Part shown: positions 33,758 to 45,740 of the stretch, piece by piece
How positions within the stretch are numbered: the first letter of the stretch is position 1
How the letters are laid out: every line of letters begins with the position of its first letter
From: Molossus alvarezi
Taxonomy: Eukaryota > Chordata > Mammalia > Chiroptera > Molossidae
Reading direction: 5' to 3'
Assembly: GCA_037176705.1 (NCBI GenBank)
Contig: CM073896.1
Coordinates: forward strand, 20,720,708 to 20,784,707
DNA length: 64,000 nt
Translations under genes and position numbers: made by a program
The notes under the pieces: generated by a model
The model's input: the letters and a program-made list of their open reading frames with translations, nothing else
Told to the model about the DNA's origin: nothing
Databases searched by the model: none

Positions 33758-35789
33758 ATACCAATGAGAGAGTGGCAAGAAATGTAACTTTCAGGAAAGG
33801 TCATATTTAAGAGTTTAGTTTTTATTATGAAGACAATTAGAAATGTCTAAAGGATTTTAGCCTGGAAATGGGGAATTGATTTTGAAACATCACCCTCATT
33901 CTTGTGATCAATAAGCACTGAATAAATAAATAAAAGATTAAATAAATAAATTGTATTCTCAGTGTTCTTCTATAACCACAAATTTTCCTGCTTACTTAGA
34001 ACACTGGTATGTGTTATTAAATAACACCTACATATTGATGTATTTGCCATAGGCATGCATATACTAATTGTGGTTATCTGTGTAAAGTCAAGAGGTCTTG
34101 CTGCTGTTACTAACTCAATTTGCTTAATACAACTAACTTTATTAAGTTAGTGAAGGTATGAAAAGAGTCATTACTTGCAATACAACCACAAAGCATCTCT
34201 ATAACCCCTCTGAGGCTATTATAATTATAAAGAGGTTAAAACACATTTTAACAGTTGTTTAAAATTTGGTGTTTTACACCATTATTTTTATTGAGTATGC
34301 ATAAAGAGATGCCTTGACTAATTAAAAATAGATAATTGATTTAGATAATTGATTTTCTCTCATGAGTCACATTACAGGGGATTTCATTAGTAATTGTAAA
34401 TTCATGGTCACTTTGCAGTTACAAAGTAGGGTGTGTTGCTTCTGTTACTTGCCTGATTTTTACTCTACCTAATACGGTGATTGATTGTATGACCACTTAA
34501 GACATTTAAAGGACTGTATATAAGTACACTCCAGAACCTAAAGAAATGAAGTCCATTACTGTAACACCAAGATTTAATTCTTTACTTCTTAACAAGCTTT
34601 TTCTTTCTTTAACAAGTTCAAAGTATGGACATATTGCAGATATTTGCTGAAAGATAGCAGGACTTTTAGCAATATAACCATTAAATGATGTCTAAACTTT
34701 TTAAAAAATGCAAGAAGGAAACATATCTGAAAGAAGGATTAAACTACACACATTACTTAAAATTGAAACAGATGCATTTAAAACAGTTTAAGTAGATATA
34801 TTTGCCATGTGCACGTATTATGTGCAATATTCTGCATAAAGTGAGAAAGGTCAAGTTGCCGTTGGCTCCTTTGCCCATTCAATACAACCAGTGTACTGAG
34901 GTAATGAAGGTGTGGAAGGGAACATGTGATGTATGGTTGGCCTGGATTTTTCTTCCTGGTTATTTAGAATTGTGAGGAAGTGAAAATTTGGCGGTTTTCA
35001 TTCCCCATATAGTATAGATTTGCCATTTAGTATTTCTTAATTTTCTTTCATTTGAACATGGAAGATAGCTATGACTATGGATATGTTAAGAGTGAAAGAT
35101 AATTAATGTAGCTATTATTAGTTCAAATGTAGCCATTTTGTGATAGATAATACAGATCTGAGCTCTTTGCCTATCCCAAACCCCAGCAATATAAAGGATT
35201 TCTATAGCTTACAACATATAAAAAAGACAATTCTAAAGGAAGAAAATGTTGCAATGTGTATTACTGACTAAAATTAAAGGCCTAAAATGACAACAAATGA
35301 CAGCATTTTTTTTTTTGCCTTATTTTGTACAGTAACATTATAGTTTTGAAACTGGAAAAAAAAGTTAGATGTGGGGATAAAAGGCTGCAGGGAGCGAAAT
35401 GCTTGTGGGAGGCTGGATCATGGGATTGTGCCGTGTGCGGTCACGGAGCGCTGTGATCAGGAGGGCCTGCACCTGGTCAGTGCTCTGCTGTCGTCATCTT
35501 GAAATCGGAAATGAACAAAGGTTGCACATTTTCATTTTACACTGGGTCTCACAACTTATGTACTAGTCATGTACTTATGTTCACAGAGTTATATTTTCTC
35601 TCCAGCTATAGGAGCCCTTTGGGAGTGGGGTGGACACCTGTAAGTCGCCTGAGATAACCTCTCGCTAGCATGTAAATACTTTACTTGGATTAATGGATTG
35701 TGAATGGGTTAAACATATGTTTTCATGATATTAAGCTGTGTACTTTCTTGAGCATCACGGCCTCTCTGCTGAGAGGAAGGATAAGTTAC
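33758..35789. repeat. Unannotated sequence with two diverged copies of an unknown repeat
   Basis: 34,036-34,180 and 34,790-34,935 share blocks in the same order and orientation: GATGTATTTGCCAT / GATATATTTGCCAT, then TAAAGT, AGGTC-TGC-GTT, AATACAAC, and AATGAAGGTGTGGAA / AGTGAAGGTATGAAA. I do not recognise the family. 35,375-35,560 is a more GC-rich patch (GTGCCGTGTGCGGTCACGGA) of unknown origin. No gene seen. Confidence 0.45.
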
Positions 35790-35900
35790 ATGTATATCTA
35801 TCTATCATCTATCTCGATCTATCTATCTATCTCTAAATATCTATATATCTATATCTATCTATATCTATATCTATATCTATATCTATATATCTATATATAT
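35790..35900. repeat. (ATCT/ATCTAT)n compound microsatellite
   Basis: Tandem TATC changing to TATATC units; responsible for the Ile/Tyr/Leu-rich 88-codon open stretch over it, which is not a gene. Confidence 0.95.
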
Positions 35901-36072
35901 GGTGTTAAAATTATTTTTAAAATAATTGATTTAAATGAAGCTCCTTCATCTAAACTTCTCTATTAGAAATTATATCTGCTTGATATTTTAAAAAAATTGT
36001 TTGAATCACAAATTCAATAATGAGCTTCTTGGATACCAAACACACTAGTATACCTGGAGTAAATAAGTATGG

Positions 36073-36311
36073 TTTAGCCCTGGCTGGTTTTGCTCAGCGG
36101 TTAGAGCGTCAGCTCACAGACCAGAGAATCCTGTGTTTGGTTCCCATTTGGGGCATGTACCTTGGCTGCGGTCAGTCCCTGGCCCCGGATGGGGTCGTGT
36201 GGGTGGCAACCACCTGATGTGTCTCTCTCACATCGATGTTTCTCTCTCTTTCTCCCTCCTGCTCTATCTGAACATAAATGCAAAAATCTCCTTGGGTGAG
36301 GATTAAAAAAA
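36073..36311 (+). mobile_element. Ves-type SINE, extended subfamily
   Basis: Complete copy: head AGCCCTGGCTGGTTTTGCTC, B-box region, GTCCCTGGCCCCGGATGGGG body, GATGTGTCTCTCTCACATCG, CT tract and CCTTGGGTGAGGATTAAAAA tail. Flanks AAGTATGGTTTA (36,065) and AAGTATGATTTA (36,312) are the target-site duplication. Confidence 0.94.
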
Positions 36312-36324
36312 AAGTATGATTTAT

Positions 36325-36639
36325 TGAGTTAGTTAAAAATCTAAATGTTATTAAATCTGAGAAAACTATGGGTCTAAATAGATACATTTCAATACATTTA
36401 TAGTTTTGAAAAGAGTACAAATTATATCTCTTGATTTGCAAATTTGATTTTTTTTAGTAAAAATAAATATTTAAAATATATATTATACCTCTTGAGAATC
36501 ATTAATGCTCTATTATGGTACATTACTGTTAATTTATCCAATTTGTGCACATTTTCTATATAATAATGAATTGAAACAGGTTTATAAAAATATACAAAAA
36601 TAATTATATATCCCAATGAATTTTCACAACGTGAACACA
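36325..36639. other. No gene seen
   Basis: AT-rich unannotated sequence. Confidence 0.5.
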
Positions 36640-36990
36640 TGCAGAAAATATAGAGACTTATAACTAACACAGAGGACTTCTTTTGTCTCCTTCCAATCAT
36701 TAACCCCCCAAGAAAGGCTAACCTCTATCCTCACTTCTAATAACATATATCCATTAGCTTGAAACTTATATAACTGAAAGCATATTACATAAATATTTTT
36801 ATGACTGGATTCCTTCATTCAATGTTATGTTTATGAGATTTATCTGGGTTATCATTAGTAACAATAATTCATCTCATTTTTGTTGCTTAGTAGTTTTCCA
36901 TTGTATGAATATAAAATTTGCTTATCTGTAACAATTTAGGTGGAAAATACAGTTCTTCCATTTAGGATTGATATTAATATATTTGTGTAC
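36640..36990 (-). mobile_element. Ancient L1 (L1M-like) ORF2 fragment, antisense
   Basis: GCTTGAAACTTATATAACTG, TTATGAGATTTATCTGGGTT, GCTTAGTAGTTTTCCATTGT and TTTGTGTACACACTCC follow antisense L1 ORF2 3' order. Strongly diverged. Confidence 0.6.
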
Positions 36991-38034
36991 ACACTCCTCC
37001 CATGTTAATGAACAAATTAAAGATCATTTAAACTGCATTTGAAATGGAGAGAACTGCCCTGTGGAGATATTTATCATAACAACCTTATTTACCTGTAGGA
37101 GGGATTTTTTTTTAAATCGTTTTAAGATCAGAATTGCCATAGCGACACAGTACTTTACCAATTATAAGAATGCTATCTAGATTTGTTTTTAGCACATCTA
37201 AAATAATTATTTATATAATAAGGACTTCGGAACTTTCCACAATATATGTTTATCAGTGTAAGACGGGACAACATATATTACTGTTTTCTCCCACTATATC
37301 TTGATGCATTTACTTACATTTTGAAAGAAAGATGAGGGCAGACATTATTCTGATCTGATACTCTGATCCAGGTATTTTAATCTGATTTATTTAAGCATGA
37401 CTTCTTTCTTATGTAAAGTGAAATCCTCAGGGTTATACTTCTACAATAATTAATATATTAACAGTTATTAGGAAAAATCAATACTTCTTTGAGAACATGC
37501 CATTGTGTTCATTACTTAAAGTATTTAATAATATATGAAATGATGTGATATTTGGCCTCAAGTATTTTCTTTTACTAATTTTTTTATAAATAAATGAACC
37601 AACTACACAGATAACATAGTTAGCAATAATTCCATTCCTTGACTAATTATCATTTCTCAAACCAATATTTTATATATATATCCAAAATATATTTAGAGAT
37701 TTTCGGTACAAATAAATCATGGCAATCTTACTCAAGGCCCCCTGTTTCCCACCTTAATGTGGTTTCTATTTGGGGTTTTGAATCATTTATTATTTTTCAT
37801 TTATTCAAAAATAATTTCTGAAATCATACTCTGTGACAGTCCTCATTCTAGACGCTAGAGACACAACAAGCTTCCAAAGGATTTAGCAATTAATGTAATC
37901 AACATTTATTAGAAGTTTATAATCGTAATAGGCTATATCATGATGGTTCAACCAGAACACTAGAGATTTATAAATAATCAGACATGTATTACATGGACTC
38001 ATGTTGACACAATTGTGGGATCTGGTTAAAAAGT
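36991..38034. other. No gene seen; L2-like trace
   Basis: AT-rich; 37,800-37,870 (TCTGAAATCATACTCTGTGA...CATTCTAGACGCTAGAGACA) looks like a diverged L2 fragment. Confidence 0.45.
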
Positions 38035-38480
38035 TTACATCAGGCTTATTCTGGGCAGGCTGCCAGGAGCAGGAGGCAGATGCAGATGGGGGAAGTGAGC
38101 GCAAACTGCAGCCTGCAAGCTGATCGCGGGAGTGTAAGGACAACTTGAATGCTTCCACGCAATGTCACTTTTAAGCCTCACACTTTGATGACCAGGCTGT
38201 CCTGGGGGTGGGATGAGGGGCAATAATGCCTTCCTAAGTCTTGTAAGGATTCGGAGAACGCGAAGATGAAGAGCTGGTAGGAGTTGGAGGAGCTGTGGAC
38301 CCAGCTGCCCGCCTGTGCCAAGAGGAAGAGCCGGCAGAAGAGCTGCAATGACGCCTCTCACTTGGCATCATCCTCCATGTGTGAAAAGATGACTGCGGCT
38401 TCACTCAGAATGTTTCTAATAGCCTGTGCTAACCCAAAACTGAAGAAAGAGGATTCTGGGCAAGTTGTTTCAGCTTAGCT
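38035..38480. other. GC-rich island of unknown nature
   Basis: This block is markedly more GC-rich than its surroundings and contains several CpGs. A plus-strand open stretch of 64 codons (38,284-38,478) reads EELWTQLPACAKRKSRQKSC, and overlapping minus-strand stretches of 91 and 108 codons also exist. I recognise no protein. It could be a fragment of a processed pseudogene, an old GC-rich repeat, or a conserved non-coding element. Confidence 0.35.
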
Positions 38481-39499
38481 AGGTTGACACAATGAAAACC
38501 AGGAAGACATTTGATATGAGCTGTTACGGTGATGATAAGTCGGATATGACATCAGGTCTCATAGAATTTAATATTATGGGGCACCTTTATCAAAGAATAA
38601 ACACTTAACCGTGTTCATGGCAGCAATAGCTCTGAGAGCATGGGGTAATCTAACTGGTCTCTCTTATAATTCATGTCTTTAATGACAGGCTGTCCATACC
38701 TCATGCTTTCTCTAAGTCTCAAATTCTTGAACCCTCTGAATAAATTCTAAAGTTATACATTTAATACATCTTATTTTCCCATCTGTAGGATTACAGTTTC
38801 TTTATTGTGTTGATAATTGGTTTCCATTTGCATAATATACTTTATAAACTGTTCATTATACTCATCTTCTGAAAGACTCTTCTTTCTAACTTTTACCATT
38901 ACTGTAAATATTGTACACAAAATTATTATCTCTATTTTCAATGCGACTACCATTTGCAAAGAAAGTAGAATTAAATATATGTTTTGAGTCAGCCACAGAT
39001 ATCACAAATCTTAAATGTGTTTGTGTTTGTAAGTTTATTTCCACTACTAATGAAAGATTAACTTCCACTTGCTAAATGGCAGATTACTAATTTTTCCATT
39101 AGTGTGGTTTTCAGCAATAAAACAGAAACAGCATAGTGGTACAGAATAATTACCTTAGAATTTTGAATGTGGTGTTTTCGTACAGATTACATTTTTATTT
39201 TAATTTACTCTACGGCTTTCAGAAATTGGTCATGGCAATCATTTTTTTAGATGACTTGTAAGAAGTATCACATTGCAAAAAATATAGGTGAGTCCAAATA
39301 AAACGTTCTGCATTTATATATTTCAATTTTTTTGCTCTCATGTAAAATATAAATACCAGTGTGTATGTCCATACTTCCATCCATACATACACATATAAAT
39401 GTTTGTATATGTTTATATGCACATATATAAGTAATATCTTATGTTAGTGGTATAAGATAGGAGTTTAATTTCATTCAATTACATGTAAATATTCAGTTT
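38481..39499. other. No gene seen
   Basis: AT-rich unannotated sequence. Confidence 0.5.
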
Positions 39500-40460
39500 T
39501 CCAGCATCATTTACAAAGTACAGTATCTTTTCTCTGTTGAGTAGTCTTGGATTTCTTGTTAAATAGTAGTTGTCTATACACGCATGAGTATGTTTCTGGA
39601 CTCAGTCATGTTCCATTAGTCTATGTATGTATTTTTGTGGCAGTACCATATTGTTTTATTTTTTATTTTTTTGAATTTTTATTTATTTTTTTGTTACAGA
39701 TATTTTACCTTTTTACCCCATTGGCATCCCCCACCCTACCCCCCCTCCACCCTGTCCCCGGCTTAGTTGTCCATGTCCATTGGTCATGCATACATGCATA
39801 TAAGTTCTGTGGTTTATCTCTTCCCACCCCCCCACCCCCCCTCCCCTCTTCTGAGGGATGTCAGTCTGTGCCCTACTTCCATGTGTCTGGGTCTACTGTA
39901 TTCCTCAGACTGTTATGTTCATTATATTCCGTATATAAGTGAGATCATGTGGTATTTGTCTTTTTCTGCTTGGCTTCTTTCACTTAGGATAATACTTTCC
40001 AGGTCCCTCCATGTCGTCTCAAAGGATAAGAGATCTTTCTTTCTTACCGCTGCATAGTACTCCATTGTGTATATGTACCACAGCTTTTAATATCTTTTTT
40101 AATATAGTTTGAAATCAGAAAATGTGAGCCTCCTGATTTGTTCTTCTTTCTCAGAATTGCTTTGGTTGTTTCGGGGTTATTTGGTTCCAAGTGAAAACCA
40201 GTCTTAGGACTGGTTTTTCTATTTTTGTAAAAAATGTCAATGGAGTCTTGATAGAGATTACATTGACTACATAGATGGCTTTGGACAATTTGGACATTTT
40301 AACAATATTAGTTCTTCCAATCTATAAACATGGGATATCTTTCAACTTATATGTGTCTTCTTCAACTTTTTCCATTAACATCTCATAGTTTTTAATGTAG
40401 AGATATCTCATTCCTTGGCTAAATTATTGTATTGTTTTTGTTGCTATTGTAAATTGAATT
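39500..40460 (-). mobile_element. Old L1 ORF2 fragment, antisense, split by a younger L1
   Basis: 39,500-39,660 (CTTGGATTTCTTGTTAAATA, GTTCCATTAGTCTATGTATG, GTGGCAGTACCATATTG) continues at 40,090-40,460 (AATATAGTTTGAAATCAG, AGAATTGCTTTGGTTGTTTC, CATCTCATAGTTTTTAATGT). The interruption is the young L1 piece at about 39,661-40,086. Confidence 0.75.
39661..40086 (-). mobile_element. Young 5'-truncated L1 (3' end only)
   Basis: From TTGTTACAGATATTTTACC (about 39,691) to CATTGTGTATATGTACCACA this block differs from 57,914-58,300 of the intact L1 at only about five positions in about 390 bp, several of them in C-runs. It contains the last ~50 codons of ORF2 and the full 3'UTR, with a T-rich (A-tail) end on the left. 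No clean target-site duplication could be set. Confidence 0.9.
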
Positions 40461-40500
<40 letters not shown>

Positions 40501-41655
40501 GTAAGAGTTTCTTTCTTTTCACAACCACATAATATTTTATTGTGTAAATGTACCACAGATTTTTTTACCCACTCATCTGCTGATGGGCACTTGGGCTGAT
40601 TCCAGATCTTGGCTATTGTAAATAATACTGCTATAAACATAGGGGTGCACATATTCTTTCTGACTGGTGTTTTGGGATTCTTAGGATATATTCCCAGAAG
40701 GGGGATTGCTGGGTCAAAAGGCAGTTTCATAATTAAATTTTTGAGAAAATCAATGCAGTTTTCCATAGTGGCTACACCAGTCTACATTCCCAACGATACA
40801 CAAGGATTCCCTTTTCTCCACACCTTTGCCGGCATTTGTTGGTTGTTGATTTATTGATGGTAGCCACTATGACTAGTGTAAGGTGATACCTTATTGTAGT
40901 TTTCATTTTTATCTCTCTGATGATTAGTACTTTGAGCATTTTTTTATATGTCTACTAGCCATAGTATGCCCTCTGTAGAGAAGTGTCTATTCAGATACTT
41001 TGCCCATTTTTTAATTGGATAGTTTGTCTTCCAGGTGTTGAGTTGTATAAATTCTTTATATATTTTTGAAATTCATCTTTTATTAGATGTATCACTGGTG
41101 AATATGTTCTCCCATAGAGTTGGTTCTCTTTTCATTTTCTTGATGATTTCTTTTTAGTTTTATGTAGTCCCATTTGTTTATCTTCTACTGAGTCTCTCCT
41201 GTCCTCAGAGACATATCAGCAAAATATTGCTGTGTGAGAGATGTCGTATATTTTGCTGCCTATGTTTTCTTCTAGGACATTTATGGTTTCAGGGCTTATA
41301 TTTAAGCATTTTATTAACTTTGAGTTCAGTCTTGTTTATGGTATAAGGAGGGGTCTAGTTTCAATTTTTTTTCATGTGCCTGTCTAATTTTCCTTATACA
41401 TGTATTGAAAAGACTACCCTTACTTTATTGTATGCTTTTGCCTCCTTTGTCAAATATCAATTGACCATCAAGGATTGGGTTGATTTCTGGTCTCTCTGTT
41501 GTGTTCCATTGATCTATATGCCTGTTCTTATGCCAGTATCAGGCTGTTTTGATTACAATGGCCTTGTAGTATAGTTTGCTATTCAGTATCCTGCAGCTAT
41601 TCAAGGTCTTTTTTGGTTCCATCTCTCTCTTTCTTTAATTGTCTAAAAGAGTTTG
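40461..41655 (-). mobile_element. L1 ORF2 fragment, antisense, with (GA)n end
   Basis: Antisense ORF2 from the CEKKETLTK region (the reading near 40,505-40,530) back to FFGSI-type RT sequence near 41,610. On the minus strand the L1 sequence stops inside the ORF2 C-terminus and runs directly into a (GA)n tract (40,467-40,498) and A-run, so the normal 3'UTR is missing. Open stretches in it are remnants. Confidence 0.78.
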
Positions 41656-41689
41656 TAGAATATAAAATTTATTAATTTCTTTTTTATTT

Positions 41690-41960
41690 TCACATTTTAA
41701 AAAGTTTTCAATTACAGTTTACACTCAATATTATTCTGTATCAGTTTCAGGTATAAAATATAGGAGTTAGACAATCACGTACTTTACAGAGTGTTCCTCC
41801 CGATATTTCAAGTACCCACCTGGCCCCATACATGGTTATCATATAATTATTGACTATATTCCCTATGTTGTAATTACATCCCTGTGACTATTCTGTAAAT
41901 AGCCATTTGTATTTTTTAAGTACAATTTAACCAGTATTCCACCTCCCCCTACCTAGGAAG
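41690..41960 (-). mobile_element. L1MA-like 3'UTR, antisense
   Basis: TTTCAATTACAGTTTACACT, TATCAGTTTCAGGTATAAAA, AAGTACCCACCTGGCCCCAT and TTGACTATATTCCCTATGTT follow the antisense 3'UTR of a mammalian L1MA-type element. Confidence 0.8.
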
Positions 41961-44844
41961 CATCAGTCTGTTTTGTTGTCATTCATTTGTTTTTTGTTTT
42001 GTTTTATTCCTGAGAAAGAAATGTAGTTGTCTATAATATTTGACCTACAGTAATATTAGTACAATATTGCTGATCTTGAATACATCTTTAAACCTGCTTT
42101 ATCACTATCAATAGATTAGTGAGTCTGCTGGTTAATTAACATTAGGTGTTAAGAATAGAAGCTGTAGGATTAGAGTACTTGATTCTTGTTTATTTTTTTT
42201 ACACACCAACCAACAGAACATCCTTAACTATGTCCACCCTTAAAATAGGCATAATAATAGAACGTTCCTCATAGTTACAGAAGATAGAATTACTGAGGCA
42301 ATACGCACAAAATTCTTATAATAGTGTTTAGCATGTTATACACTTCCATATAAGGCATTTTTGAGTTTTCACTTTCACTTCAAATTATTAATAGTAACCA
42401 TTCTTTGGTTACTCATTCTTTGTGTTGACTGACTGATGGAACATTTGTTCCTATAAGGAACTTGCCGGAAGGTAATAATAATCTGTTATTGTCAGAAGCC
42501 TAATTTATAATATTGAATAGCTCAAGCAATGCCTGTCAAGGGATATGGGAAGATGTCTTATTTAATTCATCAGTTTTGCATTTCAGAGCTTTAGGTACAT
42601 GAAGAAAGCCCATTGGATTTGCAAATATATATGTAAATTGTATCTAGTACAAAACCTGCTGGGGTTTTTTTTTGTTGTTGTTGCTCATGGTGATGGTGGT
42701 GATAATTGTAACCTGACTGATTTGATTCCAGAGAAATGTGTTTTTCTTCCAGAAAATTAGATCAATTTTAGGCAAACTATTGAATTTTCTAAGAGGATGC
42801 AGTGCTATTATTATTCTTTTATTTTGTCTGGATTTATCAGTTTATAGGTTGATTTTTACTTTAAATGTATAAAATTACATTCAAGATTATAGTCAATAAT
42901 ATTATAATAACTATATACTTTCCTATTATTATTCTTATATATCCTGTATTTATGCTGTACCTCTCTTTCAAAGTTATATTAACCTTGACACCCTATAAAC
43001 TATTTAGGTAGAAATTAAACATATTTTAAATTAAATGTGAATTATCTAATTCATTTTTGATGAATTAAGATGAGTTTGTAAAATCACTTTATTCTTAAAA
43101 CATGATCGAGCATTTTCTTTAACAAAGAAAAAAATTAAGTGTTAAGACTTTATTGCCTCATCCTACTCTATCTTCTTGTGATACATATTTTCTTTGCTAA
43201 TTTACTATGGTTAAAAAACAACAAGAACAAGCAAACATGACATTTGCAGGATTACTTATTGAATATATTTTTCCATCACCAATTGCAATTTAAATTAAAA
43301 ATTAAAAATTAGCTCTAAATATTTTAAAGACAAAATAAAACTGAGACAGGCCTGTAGTAATATTTCAAATAAGCTTCTCTTCAAAAATATTTATGATGAT
43401 TCTTATTATTAAGGCACCTATTGTGATGAACAAATCACAGAGTACTAACATTAATGGCAGAGAAGTATTTGCTATTAACCTTTTTTATTATTTTGCGTAA
43501 GAAGGAAGAAATAACCTATGACTTTTCAGAGGATGCTTTTTAGCTCATTCTAGAATCAGTGATCTAAAGATATATTTTTATTGATTTTATTTGAAATTAA
43601 AAGGAGACAATGACAGTAGAAATTAAGAAAGGGACTATTCCACTAACAGAAAAATGAATTCAAAACTATAACCACTTAACTTCTATTATGTATAAGACAC
43701 TCTCTGAAGGGCTGGTAATAAATTCAACAATGAACAAAATGCTCTGAAGAAATTTGTGCTGTAGTAGTCAGTGTACACACATATACACATGTATTCACAT
43801 AGCTGATCCCTGATGGGAGCAAAGGATTGGTATGTCCACCTATGTATGTGTCTAGATAGGCCTTTACTTCTGACAAAATTAAGTAGTTACTGGTAAACAG
43901 AACCACCAATTACATGAATATTGAGTTTGCTGCACTTATTGTCCCTAAACAAACAATGTTTCAGACTATTTTCTCATTTAAAAATATGTTTTAGATTTAC
44001 TTTGACTTAAAACTGAAAGACATTTTAATTGTCATGCTTGCCCATTCTGCTGATAGTGCTTGAATTGACTTTTTTTTTTCTTTCAATCATATGAAGTAGA
44101 AAAACATGTTTCTTTCTAAAATGTAATACATTTATTTCCAAGCACAATTTTGAGATGTGGACCTTCAAGATCCAGAGAGAAAATTATTAATATTATTTAT
44201 TATATCCTTAGGGTCATATATACACAAGGCAAAAGAGAACTAATTATGTCAAAGAAAGGCTTTTCCCTATGGAACTGACATAATAATGGAGCATCTGATT
44301 TATTTCTGAAAGTATCCAGCCCAAGAGGTTTAGTATGAACCATTTTTATTAAAAGACTTTAAGGAATTACAGTGTTGTAGATGGGAAAGACAAAGAAACT
44401 TGAAAATAAATTTAGTATATTTCAAATTAAATTGTGCTTTACTTGCTAAATTAGTATTTCTTATAAGTACTTCTTTTTCTACCAATATATAGCAACACAA
44501 TTGTTATATACTGGTAGAGAAAAAAAATAAACCTGAAGAAATCATAATAGAACATAAAGACAGGTACATAATTGAGTGAAAAACAACAACAAAAAACTTA
44601 TAATAATAAAAAGAAAATCCCATTAGTTTATATCATGTACTATAAATCAAGAGAATTTGTATTATTTCACTATATAACCAAATATCCAATTAAAATTTTA
44701 ACTTTTTATCATGAAATAACAATGTATAGAATGCATTTGTGAGGAATACTAGAATCAAAGTCTACTATCTAAAATTAAAATATGTGTTTATAAGAGCAAT
44801 ACCTATGCTTATTTTCTAACGTACAAAAAGAGAATAAGGGACTA
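41961..44844. other. No gene seen; MIR and L2 traces
   Basis: AT-rich. 42,150-42,345 has a diverged MIR (TTAAAATAGGCATAATAATA, TAATAGTGTTTAGCATGTTA). 43,670-43,760 has an L2-like trace (CTTCTATTATGTATAAGACA). No coding or RNA feature seen. Confidence 0.45.
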
Positions 44845-45070
44845 GGGAAATGCCAGCGGAGTGAATGAGAGCTATACAGACCATATCCCAGGACCAAACT
44901 TGAATTACAACGAAAATAAAGACAAATCGTCAGGAAAAGGCAACCAAAAAGCAGCTTGGAGGACCACATAACCAGGGACACTGACTCAATCCTGGTAGGC
45001 TTGCAAAGACGTGAGAGGGGAGGGGCCAGGAGCCCACGGTCCGCAGCGGCCTGGTCTGGGACCATTGGTG

Positions 45071-45187
45071 GCCTCGGCTGGGAGCTGTGCCCTCAACTAG
45101 ATGCTATGACCTCGACTGGGAACTAACCCTGCCTCGGCCAGAACAATAGCCTTAGCAGGGAACAGCGCCCATAGCTGGGAGCGGTGC
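45071..45187 (+). repeat. 19-bp tandem repeat in the L1 5'UTR
   Basis: Six units: GCCTCGGCTGGGAGCTGTG, CCCTCAACTAGATGCTATG, a 22-bp unit beginning ACCTCGACTGGGAAC, GCCTCGGCCAGAACAATAG, CCTTAGCAGGGAACAGCGC and CCATAGCTGGGAGCGGTGC. The young L1 at the right end has a single unit at the same place (GCCTTAGCTGGGAGCGGCGC on the minus strand near 63,490). Confidence 0.75.
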
Positions 45188-45740
45188 CCACGGGTTAAAG
45201 TCCCAAGCACCTCAACAGTGCAGAGCCTGGACAGAGGCTAAATTAGCAGCAGCCACTCACGATGGGCTGCAGCAGAGGGAGAACAGACTGGACTGGAACT
45301 GTGTGGGGACACTCGGAATTTGAGGGCTCTCAGAGCTTTTGCTGAGCTGCAGCCACGCAGGACTGTGGTCATCTTACTCCTTTCCAGGACCCTGGGGAAA
45401 TTCAACCCCACCCGGTGTCCGTTGAAATGCTAATTGGGGCTCATTAACAACCACCCTCAGGAAATCCCCTTACACTGTGTACCTAAGGGAGTTTTTCATT
45501 CAACTCAGAAATCAAGGTTCTTCAGGTGACCTCTACTAATAGCTTCCAGGCAAAAAAGCGAGAGGACAACTACCATTCCCTAGGCTAGCAACTCTAACCA
45601 GGAAAGTAAGACTTGACAGTGGTGTTTAAAGTGGGTCCTCCCTGCCTCATCCAAAACCAGGAGAGGGAGCCACAAACAGCAGAACAGCAATACCCACAGG
45701 AAAAATTTGGCAGGCTCCAAAGCCCACTATGATAGCCAAA

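Noticed and set aside
33463..33804. 113-codon open stretch with alternating Cys-Val
   Set aside because: Translation of a (CA)n microsatellite.
35700..35966. 88-codon open stretch rich in Ile, Tyr, Leu
   Set aside because: Translation of an (ATCTAT)n microsatellite.
45071..45187. CRISPR-like array
   Set aside because: The 19-bp units are directly tandem with no spacers, in a eukaryotic L1 promoter; no CRISPR array exists in the window.
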